Assembly (NCBI RefSeq): GCF_004770895.1
Contig: NZ_RQHS01000010.1
Location: 124,001 to 188,000 of the forward strand
Reading direction: 5' to 3'
Length of the DNA stretch: 64,000 nt
From: Leptospira dzoumogneensis
Lineage (GTDB): Bacteria; Spirochaetota; Leptospiria; Leptospirales; Leptospiraceae
In this document: piece after piece, positions 56,344-64,000 of the stretch
Position numbering within the stretch: the stretch's first letter is position 1
Layout: every line of letters starts with the position of its first letter
Notes under the pieces: model-generated
Database searches by the model: none
What the model was told of the DNA's origin: nothing
The model's input: only the letters and a program-made list of their open reading frames with translations
Position numbers and translations under genes: made by a program

Positions 56344-57024
56344 CTATTTTAAAAGTTTGTCCAAATAAGGGATCAGATGTTTGGAGAGTATCTTATGACC
56401 TTCCGCTGTGGGATGGATCCCATCGTCTTGGTTTAACCTTCTGTCTCCTGCAACCCCTTCCAGTAAGAATGGCATAAACTCAGTCTTTTCTTTCTTAGCA
56501 ACTCGAGGAAATAGTGCGGCAAATTCCTTTGCATACTGAGGTCCCATATTCGGAAGTGTTCTCATCCCAATTAATAGAATTTTAATAGAAGGATATTTGG
56601 CCCTGGCCTCTCGGATGATCCTGGTAAGATTTTCCTCCGTCATCTTTGTAGGAAGCCCTCTCAAAGAATCGTTTGCTCCGAGTTCCAAAACGAATATATC
56701 GTATTTTGTATTCAAAACCCAGTCTAGTCTTGCAAGCCCGCCGGAGGTGGTGTCCCCGCTCACACCCGCATTTACATATTGAAGATCCGGATATTTTTTT
56801 TGGAGTTCCAAATAAGCTAAATAGGCAAATGATTCTTCCGGGCCGTTCAAGCCGTACCCGGCAGTCAAACTGTCTCCGAAAAATAAGATCTTTTTGCCGT
56901 TTGTTTTTGTTTCCATTTTAGGAGAGACCTGGTGTTCTTGTTCCGATCCTTCTTTATTGCAAGAAGCAACAAAAGAAAAGAGTACTAAAATACTAAAAAA
57001 TCCATAATACGATAAACGGCTCAT
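56344..57024 (-). CDS. GDSL-type esterase / TesA-like lipoprotein
   Basis: 226 aa. Signal ends LFSFVASCNKEG (lipobox Cys at about residue 22). Block I ILFFGDSLTAGYGLNG (Ser), block III ELGANDSLRG (Asn), block V DGIHPTAEGH (Asp and His). Length and motifs fit arylesterase/lysophospholipase L1 (TesA). Exported and lipid-anchored, so it may act on host or medium lipids. Divergent from the GH3 gene. Confidence 0.88.
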   Translation of the reverse strand: MSRLSYYGFFSILVLFSFVASCNKEGSEQEHQVSPKMETKTNGKKILFFGDSLTAGYGLNGPEESFAYLAYLELQKKYPDLQYVNAGVSGDTTSGGLARLDWVLNTKYDIFVLELGANDSLRGLPTKMTEENLTRIIREARAKYPSIKILLIGMRTLPNMGPQYAKEFAALFPRVAKKEKTEFMPFLLEGVAGDRRLNQDDGIHPTAEGHKILSKHLIPYLDKLLK

Positions 57025-57129
57025 TATTTCTCCTATCTCTGATCCGACCCTTCTTATCCGACCTAGATCCCAAAAACTAGGGCTTAAGTTCTGCTTTACG
57101 AATACACAACCGATTGGGATCTAGTAAGT

Positions 57130-58914
57130 ATGTTCAAACGGTTTTTAATCGCAGTCGTTTCTTCCGCTTTCTTACTCTTTTTATACTTTTGGTTGGGCCA
57201 ATACAGAAGTGAACTCCAAGCCCAGGAAATCCAAGAAGGAATGCTCCGTCAAGCCGAGGAGATCACTTCCAAACTAAGCCCGGAAGAATTAGTAGGTCAG
57301 GTCATCCATGTTGCGATCCCTGGAACCGTTTTAGATCCGATCGCTAAAAAAGAAATCGAGAACATCAAACCCGGTGGAGTGATCTTATTCGGAAGGAATT
57401 TAGGCTCCCGATCGGAAATCAAATCTCTGAACAAAGACTTGCAGACAAGTGCATTAGAAAATACTGGATTACCATTACTTATCTCGGTAGACCAAGAAGG
57501 CGGAAGAGTGATCCGAGTCAAAGACGGAGTAACCCAATTCCCTGGAGCAATGGCACTCGGCCAAACCAAAGACAAGGACATGGCTAAAAAAGTAGGCTTT
57601 GTTACTTCTTACCAATTGAGAAAGCTCGGTCTGAATTTTTTATTCGCGCCTGATATGGATATAAACAATAATCCATTCAACCCTGTCATTAATACAAGAT
57701 CACTAGGAAGTAATTTAGAAACCGTATTGAACGCAGGAGTTTCTTACGAAGAAGGAGCAAGACTTGGCGGTTCTATTCCTGTGATCAAACATTTCCCGGG
57801 ACATGGGGACACCAATGTGGACAGTCATTTAGGACTTCCTAAAATAGAAAAAACATTGGAAGAGTTGAAAAGTTTCGAACTTATTCCGTTCCAAACTGCA
57901 ATCCAAAACGGTGCAGACGCGATCATGAGCGCGCATATCGTGTATCCAAAAATTGATCCGAATTTCCCTGCAACTCTCTCTTCTAAAATTTTAGGAGATC
58001 TACTTCGAAAAGAATTCCAGTATAACGGACTCATCATCACTGATGCAATGGAAATGGACGCGATAGACGAACATTACCAAAAAGAAGATCCCGGTGTGCT
58101 TGCTTTGGTTGCAGGAGCGGATATTATTTTAATGACTAGCTGGGGCCCGACCACACAAGCGATGAGAGACCAGATCTTAAAGGCTTACAAAAAAGGAAGT
58201 TTGGTCCGAGAAGGTAAAGATCTTTTAAAAGAAGCGGTCAAAAGACAAACTTATTATAAACTAAAATACGGGATCATTTCGGAGTTTGGCGAACTTGCTA
58301 AAAACGGAAGAGCAAACTCCATTTTCCCGAAAGAACTACCTGAAGTATTAAAAAATCATTTTGAAGAACAAGATAAGAATCGTGAGAATTTATTCTCTCA
58401 ATATTACCAAGATACTTTGAATAGAGATGTAAGCAGAAAGGCGATTGTTTCCTTTCCTAAAACATTTCTTCCGGAAAACGCCTCCATTGAAAGCACAGTC
58501 TTTTATTTAAAGGGAGAAGAGTTTGTATCCGATCTAAGATCTCGCAGCATCGTAAACTCGGACCTGGCTAATCTACGTAAAAAATTAGAAAAGAAAGAAG
58601 TAAAACGTGCAATACTAAATTCATTCACCCAAACCGAATTGGATCTGGCCGCTTCTCTTGCTCAAAAATTCCCGGAAGCGGAAATCGTTTGTCTGCATTA
58701 CGGAACTCCATTCTTGGATCTACCGGATGCGCCCAACCTAAAAATATTATTCTCTTTCTCCCCTACTCCTGAATCCAAAAAAGCATTATTGTATTCCGTA
58801 TTGGACAGAAAGAACGAGATCCCACTTGTAGATCTGATCTTAAAACCGAATCCTAAAAAATCTTCCGCATCCGTAGAAACGGAAGAAGACTCGGTAAGTA
58901 AGAATACAAAATAA
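57130..58914 (+). CDS. Glycoside hydrolase family 3, beta-N-acetylhexosaminidase (NagZ-like)
   Basis: 594 aa. N-terminal anchor/signal ([19 protein letters not shown]). Catalytic barrel at about 45-370 with the hallmark [18 protein letters not shown] (220-237) and nucleophile Asp305 in [11 protein letters not shown]. The His/Asp of the HFPGHGDT loop serve as acid/base in NagZ. Unlike cytoplasmic NagZ (about 340 aa), it is exported and has a C-terminal domain of about 200 residues (GH3_C-like). Cuts GlcNAc residues, for example from peptidoglycan. hemW begins 1 nt after its stop. Confidence 0.85.
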   Translation: MFKRFLIAVVSSAFLLFLYFWLGQYRSELQAQEIQEGMLRQAEEITSKLSPEELVGQVIHVAIPGTVLDPIAKKEIENIKPGGVILFGRNLGSRSEIKSLNKDLQTSALENTGLPLLISVDQEGGRVIRVKDGVTQFPGAMALGQTKDKDMAKKVGFVTSYQLRKLGLNFLFAPDMDINNNPFNPVINTRSLGSNLETVLNAGVSYEEGARLGGSIPVIKHFPGHGDTNVDSHLGLPKIEKTLEELKSFELIPFQTAIQNGADAIMSAHIVYPKIDPNFPATLSSKILGDLLRKEFQYNGLIITDAMEMDAIDEHYQKEDPGVLALVAGADIILMTSWGPTTQAMRDQILKAYKKGSLVREGKDLLKEAVKRQTYYKLKYGIISEFGELAKNGRANSIFPKELPEVLKNHFEEQDKNRENLFSQYYQDTLNRDVSRKAIVSFPKTFLPENASIESTVFYLKGEEFVSDLRSRSIVNSDLANLRKKLEKKEVKRAILNSFTQTELDLAASLAQKFPEAEIVCLHYGTPFLDLPDAPNLKILFSFSPTPESKKALLYSVLDRKNEIPLVDLILKPNPKKSSASVETEEDSVSKNTK

Positions 58915-58915
58915 T

Positions 58916-60088
58916 TTGGAAACAAGACTCCCGGTCCTGCAAAAAACAAACAGACCGGGAATCTACGTACATTATCCATTCTGCGTTCATAAATGCAGTT
59001 ATTGTGATTTTTATTCGGAAGGAATAGGATTAGAACCTTCTCCCCTAGAAGAAAACTTATTTTCCAAATACAAAGAAGAAGTATTACTTAGGCTTAAAAA
59101 TTTCCCGAACTACCAAAACCGAATTTTTGATAGTCTATTTTTCGGCGGAGGAACTCCCTCCAAGGCGTCTTACACTCGATATGCGGATTTTATAAAATTC
59201 CTAAAAGATAATTTGGATCTTTCTCCTGATTCAGAGATCACATTGGAATGTAATCCTGAAGATGTGACTCCGGAATATCTGCAGGGATTGTACGATGCGG
59301 GAATTAATAGAGTTCATGTGGGGATCCAGTCATTTCTTCCCAAAAACCTGAAGTTTTTAGACAGATATTTCGATCCGGACACTTACACCAGGACCCTAGA
59401 AGCATTACAAACTTCTAAAATAAAGAATTATGGTGCGGATCTAATGTTCGGAGTTCCAGGACAGACTGAAAAAGAATTTTACGAAGACGCAAATTCCGTT
59501 TTGGCATCCGGAGTTTCACATATCAGCATTTATGCACTCACTGTGGAGAAAGGAACAGAATATAGCAGAAAAGTTTCCGCGGGAACCGTTGCCCCGCCTT
59601 CGGAGGAAGTGCAGGAAAAAATCCTACAAGACCTGCCTGATTTTTTGAGATCTAAAGGATTCGTTCAATACGAGGTTTCCAATTATTCGAAACCCGGATT
59701 ATATTCCCGCCATAATATGAAGTATTGGACCTATGAACATTATTTGGGGATTGGACCTGGGGCCCATGGATTTTTGCCTTCAGGCAGATATTCCAATCCC
59801 AGAAATACTTCCGCATACATTAACGGAACAGGAAAGGATGCTTATTCTTACGAGACTTCAGATCCATTTGAAGAAATTTTAATATCCCTTTTCAGGATAT
59901 TTCTTCCTGTCGACTTAAAAGACTTTTTAAATTATTTTCCGGAGAAAAAAGAAAACATTCTCTCCAAATTAAAACAAAAGGCCTCGGAAGGAAAATGCAG
60001 CCTGGACGGGACCATTTTTCAATGGAACCAAAGATCAGTTCTATTCTTAGATTCCGAAATTTTAGATCTGGCGAACCAAGAAACCTAG
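58916..60088 (+). CDS. hemW: HemW-type radical SAM heme chaperone
   Basis: 390 aa. Radical SAM cysteines Cys23, Cys27, Cys30 in [42 protein letters not shown]; and the HemW-type HN..YW element in [22 protein letters not shown]. The usual N-terminal Cys of HemN is missing, as in HemW. TTG start directly after the GH3 stop. The stop region overlaps the convergent MCP gene by 4 nt. Confidence 0.88.
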   Translation: METRLPVLQKTNRPGIYVHYPFCVHKCSYCDFYSEGIGLEPSPLEENLFSKYKEEVLLRLKNFPNYQNRIFDSLFFGGGTPSKASYTRYADFIKFLKDNLDLSPDSEITLECNPEDVTPEYLQGLYDAGINRVHVGIQSFLPKNLKFLDRYFDPDTYTRTLEALQTSKIKNYGADLMFGVPGQTEKEFYEDANSVLASGVSHISIYALTVEKGTEYSRKVSAGTVAPPSEEVQEKILQDLPDFLRSKGFVQYEVSNYSKPGLYSRHNMKYWTYEHYLGIGPGAHGFLPSGRYSNPRNTSAYINGTGKDAYSYETSDPFEEILISLFRIFLPVDLKDFLNYFPEKKENILSKLKQKASEGKCSLDGTIFQWNQRSVLFLDSEILDLANQET

Positions 60089-62160
60089 TTCACTTTAAAC
60101 TTTTCTATCAATTTAGAAAGTTGTTCCGCAAGCATCTGGGTCTCACCGGAGAATGTAGTGAGATCATCCGCCCCGCCTGCAATCTCCTGAGTCCCTTCCG
60201 AAATGCTGATAATCGTTTTAGTGATCTCATTCGTGGCGTTTTTCTGCTCGATGACCGCTTCTTCTATCTGCATACTAAAAGAAGTTAAAGTATTGGAACT
60301 GCTTTGGATCTTACCGGTATTCGTTTCCTGTTCTTTTACGGAGACTAAAACCTTATTCGCGGAGATCTCGAACTCGTTCACGCTTTGTTTCAATTTTTTC
60401 AATATTTGAGAAGCCTCTTCTACTTTGGAGTTCCCGTTCATGACCGCATCATTCGTGGATTCCACTAGTTCCCCTATCTCTTGCACGGAACTGGAAGTTT
60501 GTGAGGCAAGTTTTCCTATCTCTTCTGCAACTACCGCAAATCCTTTTCCTGCTTCTCCCGCTCTGGCCGCTTCTATCGCTGCGTTCAATGCGAGAAGGTT
60601 CGTTTTTTCTGAGATCTCGGTGATAATAGATAAGATTTCCGTAATTCTAGAGGCGCTTTCTCCGATCTCACCCATCGCATTTGTGGAAGCGAACATTGCG
60701 TTCTCTCCAGTCACTGCCTGTCTTTTGGATTCTACCGCAAGATTGACCAGACCCTGCATCTCTTGGTTGATACTTACGATCTGTTCCTTCAAGCGCATGG
60801 AATTACCGTCTATTTCTTTGGTATTCTCCACGGCTTTTTCCATGGACTTACCCACGTTTTGCGCGGAAGCGGCAAGTTCTTCTACTGCTGCGGAAGATTC
60901 TTCTGCGGCGGAAGCTTGTGTCTGAGCGATATCCGCAAAATTTCTGGAAGAAACTGCCATCTCTTCCGATTTAGAACTCAATTTTTCGGAAGAGGATCTC
61001 ATCTCTTTGACCACGTTTAGCAGATTCTCCCTCATTTGGTCCATGGATAAGAATAATGTGCCTATCTCGTCTTTTACAGGATAATCATTTCGAACCGTTA
61101 GATTCCCTTTTGCGATCTCATCGGAAAAACCGATCGCTTTCAAGAGACCTGAACTCACCAAACGATCAAATATTAAATTTAAAGAAAGTAGCACTACGAT
61201 CAAGATCAAAAAGGAGGAAAGAACGGCTTTTAAAATGATCTCTCCTATATTTTCATAATATACCGAATTCGGAATGCTTACCATCAGGGTCCAGAACTTG
61301 GGGTCCTTTCCGATATGGAACGGAAAATAATAAGAAGTATCCCCGCCAGACTCGTATACGAATCTTTTTCCTTCCTTTACATTTTCTAGATATTGTTTCA
61401 GTTCATTCTCGTCCGGGATCTTTTTACCGAGTAAGTCCTTATTTTCCCCGTTGATCGCGTATAGACCTGCCGGAGAAATAAGAGCGATATGGCCTTTACC
61501 ACGGAAAGGTCTTTTATTCCCGATCCTCTCCTGCAGATTTTTCAGATCTATATCCATACCTGCGGCGCCGTAAAAATGACCTTCCACACTGATCGGGACT
61601 ACAAGAGAGATCATCAGGATATTTTTACCGCTTACGGTATAATAATAAGGACCAACCACGGTTGGTTTATCCGTCTTCTTAGTGATCTGGTAAAAATCTC
61701 CGGTGTCGTCCGTATTATTATAATCTCTTAAAGCTTCCAGATCCACCATGTCTTTGGCACGGGCACGGTTTAAATACGGAATAAAACGACCGGATCCGTC
61801 ATGGCCGGGCCTGTTCTTGTACAAAGTATCTTTTCCGTCATACGCGTTCGGTTCGTAACAAAGCCACATGCCGAAATAGTCTTGGTTACGTTTCATAATT
61901 TCCTGCAAGGTCTGGATCACCTGCTCTCTCTGAGGAGAAGCATAGATCAAAGGAAAACGAAGACCTCGGATCAAACCCATAAGAGTATTCAACTCTTCCA
62001 TAATTTCATAGGTCCATCTTTCCGCAGTGACATCGGAACTTTGTTCCACTTCCTCTCTTAGGTTCTGATAAGAAGAATAGGAATTATACGCCGCAAGCAG
62101 AGCGAATGCGGTGAATAGAACGATGGAAATATATAAAGAAATTCGGAGCCGAATACTCAT
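60085..62160 (-). CDS. Methyl-accepting chemotaxis protein with dCache sensor
   Basis: 691 aa. TM1 ([20 protein letters not shown]), periplasmic double-Cache sensor (residues about 40-310: [62 protein letters not shown]), TM2 ([24 protein letters not shown]), HAMP, then the coiled-coil signalling domain with the conserved tip [48 protein letters not shown]. It reports ligand occupancy to CheA. Immediately followed by a paralog. The 49 nt between them show no terminator. Confidence 0.93.
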   Translation of the reverse strand: MSIRLRISLYISIVLFTAFALLAAYNSYSSYQNLREEVEQSSDVTAERWTYEIMEELNTLMGLIRGLRFPLIYASPQREQVIQTLQEIMKRNQDYFGMWLCYEPNAYDGKDTLYKNRPGHDGSGRFIPYLNRARAKDMVDLEALRDYNNTDDTGDFYQITKKTDKPTVVGPYYYTVSGKNILMISLVVPISVEGHFYGAAGMDIDLKNLQERIGNKRPFRGKGHIALISPAGLYAINGENKDLLGKKIPDENELKQYLENVKEGKRFVYESGGDTSYYFPFHIGKDPKFWTLMVSIPNSVYYENIGEIILKAVLSSFLILIVVLLSLNLIFDRLVSSGLLKAIGFSDEIAKGNLTVRNDYPVKDEIGTLFLSMDQMRENLLNVVKEMRSSSEKLSSKSEEMAVSSRNFADIAQTQASAAEESSAAVEELAASAQNVGKSMEKAVENTKEIDGNSMRLKEQIVSINQEMQGLVNLAVESKRQAVTGENAMFASTNAMGEIGESASRITEILSIITEISEKTNLLALNAAIEAARAGEAGKGFAVVAEEIGKLASQTSSSVQEIGELVESTNDAVMNGNSKVEEASQILKKLKQSVNEFEISANKVLVSVKEQETNTGKIQSSSNTLTSFSMQIEEAVIEQKNATNEITKTIISISEGTQEIAGGADDLTTFSGETQMLAEQLSKLIEKFKVN

Positions 62161-62209
62161 AAGGGCTCCATTCTTAAATTGGAAAGAAATTTTGGAACGC
62201 TTTTTCTTT

Positions 62210-64000
62210 CTAGCTTACTTTGAATTTTCCGATCAGATTGGACAATTGCTCAGACTGACCATGCATATCTCCGGAGAATGTAGTAAGATCGTCCGCTCCT
62301 GTCGCAATCTCTTGGGTACCTTCCGAGATATTTACGATGGTTTTAGTGATCTCCTCCGTTGCTCTCCTTTGCTCGGTTACAGCCTCTTCGATCTGTAAGC
62401 TGAAGGTCATGAGAGAATTTGCACTTTCTGCGATCTCTCTCGTATTGGATTCCTGGGTTTTCACGGAACTCAAAACCGCCTTTGCAGACTTATCGAATTC
62501 GTCCACCCTCTCCTTAATCCTTTGTAGTATCTGAGACGCTTCTCCCATTTTTTTATTTCCATCCAATACCGTAGTGTTGGTGGAATTTACGAGCCCGCCT
62601 ATCTCTTGCACGGAACTGGAAGTTTGGGAGGCAAGTTTACCTATCTCTTCTGCGACCACTGCGAATCCTTTTCCTGCTTCTCCGGCTCTCGCAGCTTCTA
62701 TCGCTGCGTTTAATGCAAGAAGGTTCGTTTTTTCGGAGATCTCGGTGATAAGGGAAAGTATCTCATTGATCCTAGAGGCGCTGTCCCCGATCGCCCCCAT
62801 AGCGCTGTTAGAAGTGCTCATCGCAGATTCCCCGGTAACAGCTTCGTCTTTGGAAGAAGCAGCCAGACTTACCAGACTTTGCATCTCCGCATTGATACTT
62901 GCGATCTGCTCTTTTAATAAAATTACGTTCCCGTCAATCTCTCTCATACTGGAGACTGCTCTTTGCATGGACTTACCCACATTTTGGGCAGAAGCAGCCA
63001 ATTCTTCTACCGCTGCAGAACATTCTTCCGCCGCAGACGCCTGTGTTTGTGCCACGTCCGAGAAGTTACGAGAAGAAACCGCCATCTTCTCTGCTGTTCC
63101 GGCTAACTTGTTTGTGGAAGAACCGATCTCTTTTACCACACCGAATAGATGTTCTCTCATCGTATTCATAGCGGACAATAAAGCGCCGATCTCGTCGTTA
63201 CGGTTATAATCGGAAGAAGCGAGTAAATTCCCTCTTGCGATCTCTTCCGAGAATCCGATCGCCTTTAATAGCCCTGCGGAGATCAATTTTTGGAATATAA
63301 AATGAAGAACTACAACGATCAAACTCACTATGAGTAAGGAAGAAACTGCATTCTGCAAAAGTACACTGAATAGTTCTTTTACAAAAATGGAATTAGGGAT
63401 GCTGATCTGCATCACCCATTGTTTCTGCCCTTTACCGATCTTGAATGGGAAAAAATGATGAGTATAATCATCCGATTCATAAGTAAAACGTTCATGCTCT
63501 TCCGATTTGGTTTGAACTAATTTTAATTCTTCCGCGTTAGGAATAACCTTCCCCACTAAACTAGGATCACCGCCGTTCGCAGCGTAAATTCCTTTAGGAG
63601 AGATGAGAGCTAAATATCCTAAATTACGAAATGGTTTTATACTTCCCATTGCCTCTTGCAATTGAGCGGTAGTGATATCCATTCCGAGCACTCCCCAAAA
63701 CTTTCCCGCATTACTTACAGGAACACAAAGAGAGATCATCTGTACTTGTTTTCCACCGGCCGTATAAGTGTATGGATCCGTTACGTAAGGTTCCATTGTC
63801 TTTTTAGGGATCTGATAAAAGTCACCAGTCCCATCTATAGCATCATAATTGACGGAAGGTTCTATCACTGCATCCGTAACCGATTTTACGGAGTGAACAT
63901 AACTTATGAATCTTCCGCTAGAATCATGGCCCTTCTTATTTTTGAATTGAGCATCCAGACCATCGAACGCATTCGGCTCGTATACCGCCCACATTCCGAA
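62210..64000 (-). CDS. Methyl-accepting chemotaxis protein, tandem paralog (5' truncated by window end)
   Basis: The frame is open to the right edge of the window, so the start and first TM lie beyond it. The visible part covers dCache ([37 protein letters not shown]...), TM2 ([24 protein letters not shown]), HAMP and the same signalling tip as its neighbour. The two share near-identical tips but diverged sensor halves, a gene duplication with retargeted sensing. Confidence 0.92.
   Translation of the reverse strand, partial: FGMWAVYEPNAFDGLDAQFKNKKGHDSSGRFISYVHSVKSVTDAVIEPSVNYDAIDGTGDFYQIPKKTMEPYVTDPYTYTAGGKQVQMISLCVPVSNAGKFWGVLGMDITTAQLQEAMGSIKPFRNLGYLALISPKGIYAANGGDPSLVGKVIPNAEELKLVQTKSEEHERFTYESDDYTHHFFPFKIGKGQKQWVMQISIPNSIFVKELFSVLLQNAVSSLLIVSLIVVVLHFIFQKLISAGLLKAIGFSEEIARGNLLASSDYNRNDEIGALLSAMNTMREHLFGVVKEIGSSTNKLAGTAEKMAVSSRNFSDVAQTQASAAEECSAAVEELAASAQNVGKSMQRAVSSMREIDGNVILLKEQIASINAEMQSLVSLAASSKDEAVTGESAMSTSNSAMGAIGDSASRINEILSLITEISEKTNLLALNAAIEAARAGEAGKGFAVVAEEIGKLASQTSSSVQEIGGLVNSTNTTVLDGNKKMGEASQILQRIKERVDEFDKSAKAVLSSVKTQESNTREIAESANSLMTFSLQIEEAVTEQRRATEEITKTIVNISEGTQEIATGADDLTTFSGDMHGQSEQLSNLIGKFKVS

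Overview
The window reads as chromosome of a Leptospira species (spirochaete). The basis is family content and style, not a database hit: lipoprotein signals with relaxed spirochaetal lipoboxes, frequent TTG/GTG starts, an OmpL-like porin, an Lsa36-like surface protein family, HWE-type hybrid kinases, and tandem methyl-accepting chemotaxis proteins. Overall base composition looks moderate (low-to-mid 40s % GC by eye), with one clearly AT-richer patch at about 26.2-27.5 kb. Nearly all of the window is ordinary, densely packed chromosome. The accessory-looking material is confined to the patch next to tRNA-Met and to dispersed intergenic repeats.

Layout. 0-6.5 kb: the tail of a membrane protein, a DprE1/DprE2-like oxidase/reductase pair, a Bpt/Ate1-type aminoacyl-tRNA-protein transferase, RNase HI, a small lipoprotein and CCA-adding enzyme. 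6.6-8.6 kb: an OmpL-like porin behind a near-perfect sigma-54 promoter, a strong terminator, and a previously hidden 47-codon ORF. 9.2-16.1 kb: a czcCBA-type divalent-metal efflux operon with an extra predicted outer-membrane gene inserted. 16.2-20.8 kb: SecA with a lipoprotein, a class I amidotransferase and a TlpA-like lipoprotein. 20.9-25.7 kb: an omega-like RNA polymerase subunit with a very acidic tail, a DUF115/MptE-like protein, a response regulator, and a run of HEAT-repeat and small exported proteins.

25.8-27.5 kb: tRNA-Met followed by two degenerate 73-bp tRNA-like copies, an inverted copy of the T-arm, a nested inverted-repeat module, an unknown AT-rich gene and a VapBC toxin-antitoxin pair with a palindromic operator. 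This is the likeliest integration hotspot. 28-35.3 kb: a REC-PAS-PAS-HWE kinase, a GAF-alpha/beta hydrolase fusion, a bifunctional nuclease, a phasin-like protein, an MFS exporter and an ACT-ACT protein. 35.4-41.4 kb: a surface protein, acyl-CoA dehydrogenase, a metallo-beta-lactamase/double cNMP-binding protein, thioredoxin and a coiled-coil protein preceded by a hidden 55-codon gene. 41.5-48.7 kb: tatA-tatC-SpoIIE-like, a zinc alcohol dehydrogenase, tig-clpP-clpX and tRNA-Gly. 48.7-56.3 kb: molybdenum-cofactor genes (moaA-moaD-moaE-mobA, divergent moeB-like), an ArsR/SRPBCC operon and a molybdopterin oxidoreductase that would use the cofactor. 56.3-64 kb: a GDSL esterase lipoprotein, GH3 (NagZ-like), HemW, and two tandem methyl-accepting chemotaxis proteins, the second cut by the window end.

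Two dispersed intergenic repeat families stand out: a palindromic 'CACGCAGAGACGC' family at five loci, and a multi-hairpin family beginning GGCGTGT(A/T)GGAGTTCCTACA at two loci, whose central stem shows compensatory changes. No CRISPR array, rRNA operon, transposase or complete prophage was seen.
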